12,413 nt of DNA from Bacteroidetes bacterium UBA7688 (GTDB lineage: Bacteria > Bacteroidota > Bacteroidia > Chitinophagales > Chitinophagaceae): the NCBI GenBank assembly GCA_002482815.1, contig DLGS01000067.1, positions 1 to 12,413 of the forward strand. Reading direction: 5' to 3'. Shown here in pieces: positions 5,405 through 12,136 of the stretch. The notes below the pieces were generated by a model. That model searched no databases. It had not been told where the DNA came from and saw nothing but the letters and a program-made list of their open reading frames with translations. The position numbers and the translations under genes are program-made. Each line of letters starts with the position of its first letter. The first letter of the stretch is position 1.

Positions 5405-7708
5405 TTATTGCTCCGTTGTATCTTCATGGTTGCTACTGGTGAAATCCTTACGATTAAAGGTGAAATATCTTCCTTTGAATTTCACATACTCGCACGCTAT
5501 GCTGATCTCGCCGGTTGATTCTTTTTTTTCTGTAATCCTCGGATAATACTTTGTGTTGGGGTATTCACAGGCTTTATAACCCATCCTTTTGAGTGTTTCA
5601 GACACATAACTTTTATTATTTTGCTGCTTTACCAGGGATGCAATTTCCGTTAGGGGAATTGTGATTTCATGCTCGCCGGAAGCCTCAAATAATTCTGCAA
5701 AGGCAATAGTTATTTGCTTTTCCAGCGTGATCTTACTTTTTGCTACTACACTTCTTAGTGCATCAGTAACCAGCAGCCTTGTTTCAAACCAATGGCGCTC
5801 TTTTTCAGGTGCCTTAATTTTTCGGGTACTGAGATAGTAAATAAAATGTGGGATCTCATCCACCATTTTTTTGAGCAGGTTAACGTCCCGGTCTTCGTCT
5901 GGTAACGGTGGAACCTTAATGACCCAAAACCTGATTTCCTCTTTATCAATTCTGATGAAATCATCTTCTTTATTTGAGTTCAGGATGAACTTGGAAAAGA
6001 TATGGATGCTCTTCTGATCTTTTCCCTTACCATTCCAGATTGCGCTTTTTGCCGTTGACAGGGATTTAAGTTTCTCAAGAACAATGTCATTATCTACCTT
6101 GGTTTCATCCACCATGACAAGCAACTTGCTTACCCAATGCGCATTGAAGTCGCCTTTCAGGTCTGCATTGCCGACAATGGCCATGTTCTCCTTGTAAATT
6201 TCCTTCAGCCAATCGCCGAACGTGGTCTTTCCGGTTTGGCGCTCAATACTTACAAAGCATAAGATCGGTAAAATCTGTTGCGGTTTATGATACAGCAATT
6301 GCAGGTAATCCATGCCCAACTCCCAACGCTCAACGGTACTTTCAGGATTTGCCAGGTCCAGCAAGACCTTTTCTGAGCCAAAGATGTGTTTGATAAATTT
6401 CAGTGTATTGGAACAATCTCCTTCTTCCGAATCCCACTCAAATGGATGATAGAGGTTATAGCAGTTGTGGATGACCTGCCTGTAGGCGGTATGGCTTGGG
6501 ACATTACAAAAGGAAGTGTATTTAGGTATATGCCTGAAAATATCTTTGCTGTTATCTTCCTGAATGGTTTTTCTTTCCCTTCGCTCGAATGTGCGCAGCA
6601 CATTATTCCATTGGTCAGGTATCTCGACATACTGAAAATAAGTATCACCCACACGAAAATAGTTACCCGCGCCCGATGGAATAACAATAACGCATTTAGA
6701 TGTTTCGTGGTCATAATTATAGACAGTTCCAAAAAACTTAAACGGTGTATTTCTTAATTCCGGTCGGTATTCACAATGGTATCCGTAAAACTCGTTAACG
6801 TCACCGAGCATGAAGTATTTATAGACACTGTGAATACTTCTTGATACTTCTATGCGGGTAAGATATACACCGGCATAAAATCCCGCTTTTTGGATTCGGA
6901 AATCGTTAAACTCCTTTGATACCTTTTCTTTTTCCTCTGCACTTACCATGCATAAGAGGTCATCCAATCCCTTCGGATGGCCCTCCAGCTCATTGCTGTT
7001 TATGTGTGCGAAGTAAATTCTGACCCCTTCTTTATTCATCAGGTCGTGAAAGGTCTCCACACTTTTGTAAAAGGTGTTCGGGCGCATCGCCAGGTCAATG
7101 TTGTCCGTGATTTCTTTGGATGTTACATTGCGGCAATCGCCGTCATGTAACCATACCACTTTTTGCACGTTGCATTTCTTAATCAATTTAAGAATGTCGT
7201 TGTGCATTAATCCCTCACCATCTTTTAAACAGGTGATTGACGGCAGCCCAACACAGTTGATGCCATGCATCATTGCTTTGAATGCTTTAAAATGTCCTTC
7301 TGTGAGGTAGAGGATCTCTATATCTTCTTCGTCAGCAAATTTTTGCAATAATGCAGGGGGAAAGAAGGGGATTGTTTTCTGTCCCCTTGGTATATCATAC
7401 TTCTGAACGGAATTATCTTTCTTGACTTTTGGATGCAGAAGTCTTGTCTGGCGATATTCCCTGGTTTTCTGTTGACCTTCCTGGCTCCTGAACCATTGCA
7501 CCTCGCCCAGAATAGAGTACAGTAAAATACCTATGCCTTTTTCATTTGGCATAAATATTTTGTAGGTCTTTTTTATGTTCTGGAATTTGTGAAACTCCGT
7601 ATTCCTGAAACTGTCTGTGTAGAGTTCGATATCAAGCATATCATCGCTAATCCCTAACAGTGTCATACGCTCTGAAAAATAGCGTTCCGCATTCACACTT
7701 TCTGTCAT
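5405..7708 (-). CDS. Toprim primase-helicase (DUF5906-like), mobile-element replication protein
   Basis: This is a 767-residue protein. The N-terminal third carries a Toprim-like fold: Glu137 in YLTEGHFKAFKAM, GLPS at 154-157, HDGD at 188-191 and KGLDD at 246-250. A linker with aromatic segments follows. The C-terminal half is a P-loop helicase of SF3/DUF5906 style: Walker A-like ERQTGKTT at 489-496, Walker B LLVMVDE ending in Asp534-Glu535, a sensor strand FILNSNKEDD at 574-583, and Arg586/Arg593 as possible arginine fingers. Such proteins prime and unwind DNA to replicate phages, plasmids and integrative elements, and are not part of the chromosomal replisome. It is the last gene of a - strand operon with two small genes upstream (62-bp gap). 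Its composition is richer in G+C than the ABC-3C operon (31 of 60 in bases 7081-7140). It lacks a visible zinc-ribbon at its N-terminus. Confidence 0.86.
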   Translation of the reverse strand: MTESVNAERYFSERMTLLGISDDMLDIELYTDSFRNTEFHKFQNIKKTYKIFMPNEKGIGILLYSILGEVQWFRSQEGQQKTREYRQTRLLHPKVKKDNSVQKYDIPRGQKTIPFFPPALLQKFADEEDIEILYLTEGHFKAFKAMMHGINCVGLPSITCLKDGEGLMHNDILKLIKKCNVQKVVWLHDGDCRNVTSKEITDNIDLAMRPNTFYKSVETFHDLMNKEGVRIYFAHINSNELEGHPKGLDDLLCMVSAEEKEKVSKEFNDFRIQKAGFYAGVYLTRIEVSRSIHSVYKYFMLGDVNEFYGYHCEYRPELRNTPFKFFGTVYNYDHETSKCVIVIPSGAGNYFRVGDTYFQYVEIPDQWNNVLRTFERRERKTIQEDNSKDIFRHIPKYTSFCNVPSHTAYRQVIHNCYNLYHPFEWDSEEGDCSNTLKFIKHIFGSEKVLLDLANPESTVERWELGMDYLQLLYHKPQQILPILCFVSIERQTGKTTFGDWLKEIYKENMAIVGNADLKGDFNAHWVSKLLVMVDETKVDNDIVLEKLKSLSTAKSAIWNGKGKDQKSIHIFSKFILNSNKEDDFIRIDKEEIRFWVIKVPPLPDEDRDVNLLKKMVDEIPHFIYYLSTRKIKAPEKERHWFETRLLVTDALRSVVAKSKITLEKQITIAFAELFEASGEHEITIPLTEIASLVKQQNNKSYVSETLKRMGYKACEYPNTKYYPRITEKKESTGEISIACEYVKFKGRYFTFNRKDFTSSNHEDTTEQ

Positions 7709-7770
7709 TGGTTGCGTTGAAGATTACTTTTATAATTGGTGAAAACCTCGCGAATTGATCTGTTATACTT

Positions 7771-8058
7771 TTAAATGGTTTCCTGATTGATGAGTTCAGT
7801 CTGACCGGTTTCTGAAACCACAAAGCCAATTTGTAGGTTTTCAAGAATAGATTTTATATCCGGGGTGATCTGGGATTCTAAATCACTTAAAAAGGAATTG
7901 AGCGCCAATAACTCAAGGCCGAAAGTGATGACTTTAAGTTTACAATTAAAGCATCTGCACGTTTCATATTGAAGTTCCAGTTCCCGGTACATCTGCGTGT
8001 ATTTTTTTTGCAAGTGGGTGTAAGCTTTGTAAGCCATAAAATCAGGATTATTTATCAT
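7771..8058 (-). CDS. Hypothetical small Cys-containing protein, 95 residues
   Basis: I do not recognise this protein. It is mainly helical, with a CRCFNC cluster (Cys34, Cys36, Cys39) after an amphipathic N-terminal helix (YKAYTHLQKKYTQMYRELEL). The cluster could bind a metal, but a fourth ligand is not obvious. No signal peptide or membrane segment is visible. Its start overlaps the preceding gene by 11 bp and it precedes the primase-helicase by 62 bp. It is therefore almost certainly co-transcribed and probably an accessory of element replication or its control. It could be a structural or adaptor protein for the primase. Confidence 0.72.
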   Translation of the reverse strand: MINNPDFMAYKAYTHLQKKYTQMYRELELQYETCRCFNCKLKVITFGLELLALNSFLSDLESQITPDIKSILENLQIGFVVSETGQTELINQETI

Positions 8059-8356
8059 TGCGTTTTTCTTTTGTACCTATTTCAGTAGTTGGTTTGTTAT
8101 GGATTTCTGCTAAGTCGGTTTGTGCGTCCAGTTCCGAGAGGGATTTGCCGAATACAGCACAGATGGCAGCTTTGGTTTCTGGCCGGACATAGGTTGTATC
8201 ATCCGGTTTCATGTACATAATCCGTTTAATGGTGTACTTACCTTGTCCGCATTCAGAACAGATTTTTTGAATGACTGCATTGCGGCGGTCAAATGGCAGG
8301 TTCAGCAGCCATGCACGAAGATTAAACTTGTAGTGTAGTTGTTGTAGATCAATCAT
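8048..8356 (-). CDS. Small putative HTH protein, first gene of the primase operon
   Basis: This is a 102-residue protein. Residues about 25-76 look like a helix-turn-helix: AVIQKICSECGQGKYTIKRIMYM, then VRPETKAAICAVFGKSLSEL. The closing part resembles the last helices of Xre/Cro proteins, where a residue-spaced T-x-x-x-I-x-x-x-F/L-G is typical. Cys33 and Cys36 sit in the turn. The C-terminal 25 residues are polar and probably flexible. It is the first gene of the - strand operon leading to the primase-helicase and diverges from the Xre gene at 8524. This makes a Cro/CI-like pair plausible. The DNA-binding call is inferred from pattern, not from a recognised family. Confidence 0.68.
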   Translation of the reverse strand: MIDLQQLHYKFNLRAWLLNLPFDRRNAVIQKICSECGQGKYTIKRIMYMKPDDTTYVRPETKAAICAVFGKSLSELDAQTDLAEIHNKPTTEIGTKEKRNDK

Positions 8357-8387
8357 AAGTAATAATTATGCCTTTTTTATGCTTTTT

Positions 8388-8419
8388 TTTGTCCATCTGT
8401 CTAAAATTTTATACATTTG
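8388..8419 (+). promoter_or_regulatory. Bacteroidota-type promoter for the Xre gene
   Basis: A -33-like TTTG (8388-8391) and an exact TAnnTTTG -7 element (TACATTTG, 8412-8419) are separated by 20 bp, as in the Bacteroidota sigma-ABfr consensus. Transcription would begin near 8426 and leave about 100 nt of leader before the ATG at 8524. The operator repeats at 8441-8485 lie in that leader, where a bound repressor could block its own transcription. Confidence 0.72.
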
Positions 8420-8440
8420 GCGGTAATTAGATAAGCGAAA

Positions 8441-8485
8441 GTAATAAAAAGGTAATAATTATCGACAGAATGTAATAATTATTAC
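8441..8485. promoter_or_regulatory. Tandem operator-like repeats with a perfect palindrome
   Basis: GTAATAATTATTAC at 8472-8485 is a perfect 14-bp palindrome. Another GTAATAATTAT begins at 8452, exactly 20 bp earlier, and a GTAATAA begins at 8441, another 11 bp earlier. Spacings near one and two helical turns would place bound dimers on the same face of the DNA. The likely binder is the Xre protein encoded just downstream. Confidence 0.68.
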
Positions 8486-8523
8486 TTCAAAAGGCATAAT
8501 ACGATAAATACAACCTTCTTTAT

Positions 8524-9006
8524 ATGAAACCATTTGATCTCAAAAAATTCAGGGAAGATGCAGAATTGACCCAACAGGAATTTGCGGATAAACTAGACTA
8601 CAGTCAGGCGACTATATCAAGGATAGAAAGCGGTGAGAAAACAATCAGCGATAAGCTATTAATGAAGATTGAAGAAGGGTTCAGGGTCAATCTGGATGAT
8701 TACAAAAAATACGAAAAGAATAAAAAGGGCATAACTGAGACGCACGAACATAACAATGATGATGCTCGTTACATTGAGCAGGATCACCCTTTACATGGTG
8801 GAGTTGCAAATTTGGAATTTGAAAGAAAGTACCTGGAGTTATTAGAGGAAAAATCAAAAATGGACACCCGTTTTCATGCCCTATCGGAAGAGCATAAACT
8901 CACAACAGTTGAGCTGTTATTAATAAAGGAAAACAATACACTTCTCAGGAAAATTGTAGCAAATACCGATGAATTGCTTTTAAGATTTCAAGGAATAGAG
9001 AAATAG
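8524..9006 (+). CDS. Xre-family repressor with C-terminal coiled coil
   Basis: This is a 160-residue protein. Residues 7-60 are a classical Xre helix-turn-helix (KFREDAELTQQEFADKL, then YSQATISRIESGEKTIS, then LMKIEEGFRV). After a charged, His/Asp-rich linker (about 62-92) comes a long helix, about 96-157, with heptad-like Leu/Ile spacing (YLELLEEKSKM and LLLIKENNTLLRKI), probably a dimerising coiled coil. The gene diverges from the primase operon across a region with a promoter and palindromic repeats. This fits an autoregulated repressor that also controls the primase operon. No protease or LexA-type cleavage domain is present, so release from repression would need another signal. It ends before a perfect hairpin terminator shared with the convergent copper operon. 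Confidence 0.9.
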   Translation: MKPFDLKKFREDAELTQQEFADKLDYSQATISRIESGEKTISDKLLMKIEEGFRVNLDDYKKYEKNKKGITETHEHNNDDARYIEQDHPLHGGVANLEFERKYLELLEEKSKMDTRFHALSEEHKLTTVELLLIKENNTLLRKIVANTDELLLRFQGIEK

Positions 9007-9073
9007 ATGCACTTTTTGAAAGTCTAAAGTTTTGAGGTAATGACTTGTTATTGATTTATTCAGGAGGTAAAAA

Positions 9074-9114
9074 AGTAAGGCCACATTTCATATCATTTGA
9101 AATGTGGCCTTACT
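9074..9114. terminator. Perfect 17-bp hairpin, bidirectional terminator
   Basis: Arms at 9074-9090 and 9098-9114 are exactly complementary, with a 7-nt loop and a GC-rich GGCCACA core. It lies between the convergent ends of the Xre gene (9006, +) and the multicopper oxidase gene (9136, -), so it probably ends both transcripts. Confidence 0.85.
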
Positions 9115-9135
9115 GCTATTTCTACTAAATGGAAA

Positions 9136-11865
9136 TCAGTATGTTATTGTAATCCCTGCACCTAATCCCATATCACTATCATAGTGGGTAGATGCAGAAA
9201 GGTATTTGGTAAGTATGTACCTGAAGCCTGCCATGTATTCCTTATCCGTATTTATCATCATGCTAAAACGTAAACGTTTGGTAATTGGCACATCTTCCCT
9301 GCTTAACTGGAAACGAAGCTTACCATTTCCATCTATCCTGGCATCCGCAATAAAAAGCATAGGTAAGGTATAAGCAATACCTGCAACTACGGTCTTTCTA
9401 TTCTCTTTATTGCTTGTTTGACCAAATAAGTTCTTTTCATCACTGCCAAGAAGGTTCTTTTCATCCATATTAGGTTTCTTATAGTGATAATCGAATCCTA
9501 CATACGGATACCACCACTGCATACGCCCAAGGTAACGGCCAACCATTGTCTCACTTTCATATCCATGTTCATCGTGATAGCCTAAATGCCAAAGTGTGCT
9601 TACTTTCCAGCGGGTTTGTGCAAACATAACCTCGCCATCGCTACCGTTGCTTTCAATACCTACAGTGGCCATGAAATGCGGCATTCTGTCATCCGCAAAT
9701 AGTCTGCGTTGCGCTAATTTAGGATTAAGTATTTCGGGGTTAGGTGGCGAATTTTCATAGCTGAAAATCCTTCCCATTCCACTCATCATGTGATAGAGAA
9801 TATGACAATGAAAAAACCAATCGCCACCATTTTCAGATGCCGCAAACTCGATGGTATCGGTTTCCATCGGCATCATATCCAACACATTTTTCATCGGGGC
9901 ATACTCACCTTGTCCATTCAGCACTCTAAAATCATGTCCGTGTAAGTGCATTGGGTGCCGCATCATAGAATTATTGTAAAGGACAATTCTTAAATTCTCT
10001 CCTTTTTTCATTAATATCTTATCGCTTTCTGAAACCGTTTTATTATCCAATGTCCATACATAGCGGTTCATATTTCCGGTTAAATTGAATTTCAATTCTT
10101 TTAAAGGTCCTGGCGGTAAAGTGGTTTTTTCAGGTGATCGAAGCATCGTATAATTAAGAGTTACAATGTCCTTTTCCTCACCGCCCATATCCATATCTGC
10201 CATACTATGATTGCCACCTGTCATTTGCATTTCTTTATTGTCCATCTTCATCAAACTGCTTGTGTCTTCATTCGGCTTTTCTGGGCCGGTAATTTCAGGG
10301 TACATAACAGTGTTCATATCCATGATCTGATTGTGCATTTCCATTCCCTCCATTTTCACCAAATTACCTTTCATGTCCATCATGTCATTCATCATCTTCA
10401 TACCCGCGAAATATTTAAGCTTAGGCAGCTTTGGTGCAGGCACTTTTTCTCCGCTACCCAACCAAAGAGAGGCCGATTTGGTGCGGTCTTCAGGTGTTAC
10501 TAAAAATTCATAACTCTTATTTTCAGGGATTGTAACCACGACATCGTAGGTTTCTGAAACCGCTATTATCAATCGATCAACTTCCACCGGTACTACATCA
10601 TTGCCATCGGTCGCAACAACTGTTATTTTGCCACCGGAATAGGTTAGCCAAAAATAATCTGATGCACCACCATTCGCTATGCGCAACCTTACTTTGTCAC
10701 CTGCCTTAAACTGTGTCTGTTCATTCTGATTCACACCATTTATCAGGAACTTATCATAGTACACATCGCTTACATCCATTGCGGTCATCCGCTTCCATTC
10801 ATTAGTCACCTTTGTCTTAAAATGTCCCCCTTTTATTGCTTCTGAATAGCTTTGTGTTGAGCCTTTTTTTATTGCAAACCAATCCGTCGCATTGTGCAGG
10901 CTGCGTTCTATTTCGTGCGGACTCATATCAGCCCACTCACTTATTACAATAGGAATAGTCGGCATATCCCACTCCTTTCTTTTGTTCATGATGAAGGCAC
11001 CGTACATACCAATCTGTTCCTGCAATTTTGTGTGACTGTGATACCAGTGGGTACCATGCTGCCGGATAGGAAATTTATACAAATGGGTTGTGTGTGCCTT
11101 AATCGGCATTTGCGTAAGATTAGGTACACCGTCATACTGATTAGGTAAGAACAATCCATGCCAGTGCAGGGATGTTTCTTCATTCAAATCGTTATGCACA
11201 TAGATCTCAGCTGTATCTCCTTCAGTAAATGTGAGGGTCGGCATTGGTATTTGGCCATTTACGGCAATTGCGCGTTTGTTCTTTTTACCAAACCTGACTA
11301 TTGTATCTGCTATGTGCAAATCATAACGAACGGTACGAGGCGGTGTATTGTTGACAATAGTCGTTATGGGTTCTAAGTGTGCTTCTGGCATATCCATCCC
11401 CGCCATGTTGCCCATTTTAGAAGTGTCACTCATTTCCATACCCTCATGGTTTGAATGACCAGACGAAGCTGCTTTAGGCATTTCCTTAATCAATTTCATT
11501 CCACATTTCGGACAGTTACCTGGTTTAACAGCATGGATTTCCGGATGCATTGGGCAAGTATAAGTCTCAGCCTGATAACTGGCTGGCATATTATCCATCC
11601 TATTCGTCTTATTTTTTCCGGCACTTTGATTTTTACTCGCTTTTTCAGACTTAGGTTTTGCATCGGTCTTAGTCTTTTCTTTAACCAGTTTCATGCCACA
11701 TTTCGGACAATTGCCTGGTTTAGCCGCATGAATTTCCGGGTGCATTGGACAGGTATAAGTAACCCTTTGCTTTTGCTCTTTTCCCATATTCATCCTTTTC
11801 ATGTCTTGCGCTTGTACGTAAGAAGAAATGAAAAGAAGAAAGGATATCGTCAGTACTTTTTTCAT
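9136..11865 (-). CDS. Multicopper oxidase (CopA-like) fused to two heavy-metal-binding modules and a CopB-like outer-membrane domain
   Basis: This is a 909-residue exported protein with a signal peptide of about 20 residues ending VQAQ. Two heavy-metal-binding modules, YTCPMHPEIHA...CPKCGMKL, lie at about 37-61 and 102-126. The multicopper oxidase region (about 175-705) has all four copper motifs: HWHG (234-237), HWYHSH (273-278), HPMHLHGH (637-644) and HCHILYHMMSGM (686-697, with type-1 Cys687, His692 and axial Met697). Met-rich stretches at about 140-160 and 488-562 probably bind copper. After about 715 the protein resembles CopB of Gram-negative copper operons, with alternating aromatic strands (WWYPYVGFDYHY) and a C-terminal aromatic residue as in beta-barrel proteins. 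It would oxidise Cu(I) to Cu(II) and sequester copper in the envelope. It is the last gene of the copper operon, starting 1 bp inside the preceding stop (TAATG). Typical CopA and CopB are separate proteins, so the fusion is notable. Confidence 0.93.
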   Translation of the reverse strand: MKKVLTISFLLFISSYVQAQDMKRMNMGKEQKQRVTYTCPMHPEIHAAKPGNCPKCGMKLVKEKTKTDAKPKSEKASKNQSAGKNKTNRMDNMPASYQAETYTCPMHPEIHAVKPGNCPKCGMKLIKEMPKAASSGHSNHEGMEMSDTSKMGNMAGMDMPEAHLEPITTIVNNTPPRTVRYDLHIADTIVRFGKKNKRAIAVNGQIPMPTLTFTEGDTAEIYVHNDLNEETSLHWHGLFLPNQYDGVPNLTQMPIKAHTTHLYKFPIRQHGTHWYHSHTKLQEQIGMYGAFIMNKRKEWDMPTIPIVISEWADMSPHEIERSLHNATDWFAIKKGSTQSYSEAIKGGHFKTKVTNEWKRMTAMDVSDVYYDKFLINGVNQNEQTQFKAGDKVRLRIANGGASDYFWLTYSGGKITVVATDGNDVVPVEVDRLIIAVSETYDVVVTIPENKSYEFLVTPEDRTKSASLWLGSGEKVPAPKLPKLKYFAGMKMMNDMMDMKGNLVKMEGMEMHNQIMDMNTVMYPEITGPEKPNEDTSSLMKMDNKEMQMTGGNHSMADMDMGGEEKDIVTLNYTMLRSPEKTTLPPGPLKELKFNLTGNMNRYVWTLDNKTVSESDKILMKKGENLRIVLYNNSMMRHPMHLHGHDFRVLNGQGEYAPMKNVLDMMPMETDTIEFAASENGGDWFFHCHILYHMMSGMGRIFSYENSPPNPEILNPKLAQRRLFADDRMPHFMATVGIESNGSDGEVMFAQTRWKVSTLWHLGYHDEHGYESETMVGRYLGRMQWWYPYVGFDYHYKKPNMDEKNLLGSDEKNLFGQTSNKENRKTVVAGIAYTLPMLFIADARIDGNGKLRFQLSREDVPITKRLRFSMMINTDKEYMAGFRYILTKYLSASTHYDSDMGLGAGITITY
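11501..11760 (-). repeat. Tandem internal duplication of the heavy-metal-binding module
   Basis: Bases 11501-11565 and 11696-11760 match at 57 of 65 positions by hand alignment and are offset by exactly 195 bp (65 codons). They encode the two CPMHPEIHA...CPKCGMKL modules of the multicopper oxidase. The high nucleotide match points to a relatively recent in-frame duplication, or to homogenisation between copies. The intervening Lys/Ser/Asn-rich linker is not repeated. Confidence 0.85.
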
Positions 11866-12134
11866 TAGATTATTTTAAGTCGATTTAGCAATTTTTCCCA
11901 TGATGGAATGGTCTGAACCGAATTTGCAGATTGCATTGCAATGCGGAACTCCAGACTGCTTCCTTTAAAATCGGTGGCGAATGTTTTGGTTTTAATGTCA
12001 TCAATTACCTGCAATACACCAAGCCGTATGGTACGAAAGGCTTTCAGCCGTTCATCCTTCGCCACAGACCAAGTGTTGTACACGCTTTCAGTGTCGGCTT
12101 TATATTGCTCTACAATCTGGGAAAGGTTCTGCAT
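11865..12134 (-). CDS. Hypothetical protein of the copper operon, 89 residues
   Basis: I do not recognise the family. The protein is mostly helical, with MQNLSQIVEQYKADTESVYN at the start, a basic middle (AKDERLKAFRTIRLGVLQVIDD) and a C-terminal IPSWEKLLNRLKII. It has no signal peptide, membrane segment, Cys or Met-rich metal site. The ATG at 12134 is chosen over an in-frame TTG at 12146 because it follows the P-type ATPase stop by 2 bp. The 3' stop overlaps the oxidase start by 1 bp (TAATG), so all three genes are probably translated from one transcript. Its place between an exporter and an oxidase suggests a copper-related role, but there is no direct evidence of one. Confidence 0.75.
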   Translation of the reverse strand: MQNLSQIVEQYKADTESVYNTWSVAKDERLKAFRTIRLGVLQVIDDIKTKTFATDFKGSSLEFRIAMQSANSVQTIPSWEKLLNRLKII

Positions 12135-12136
12135 TG

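Larger units (their letters stand above)
8357..8523. promoter_or_regulatory. Divergent control region between the primase operon and the Xre gene
   Basis: These 167 bp separate two diverging genes. They contain three copies of GTAATAATTAT (8359-8369, 8452-8462, 8472-8482) plus a partial copy GTAATAA at 8441-8447. The left end AAGTAATAATTAT (8357-8369) is repeated in inverted orientation at 8475-8487, and ATTATGCCTTTT (8365-8376) is repeated inverted as AAAAGGCATAAT at 8489-8500. The region is thus bracketed by inverted copies of the same compound site, one next to each gene start. This is the pattern expected of operators for a repressor that controls both directions. Confidence 0.75.

Noticed and set aside
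6386..6757. A 123-residue + strand open frame.
   Set aside because: It is antisense within the primase-helicase gene, with no family features and no promoter.
10207..10513. Open frames on the + strand with many His and Phe codons.
   Set aside because: They are the complement of the Met-rich part of the multicopper oxidase, where CAT is the reverse complement of ATG. The oxidase frame is clearly the real gene.
11455..11868. A 137-residue + strand open frame with repeated His/Arg/Phe stretches.
   Set aside because: It lies fully antisense to the signal peptide and metal-binding modules of the oxidase. The internal repetition merely mirrors the duplicated module.
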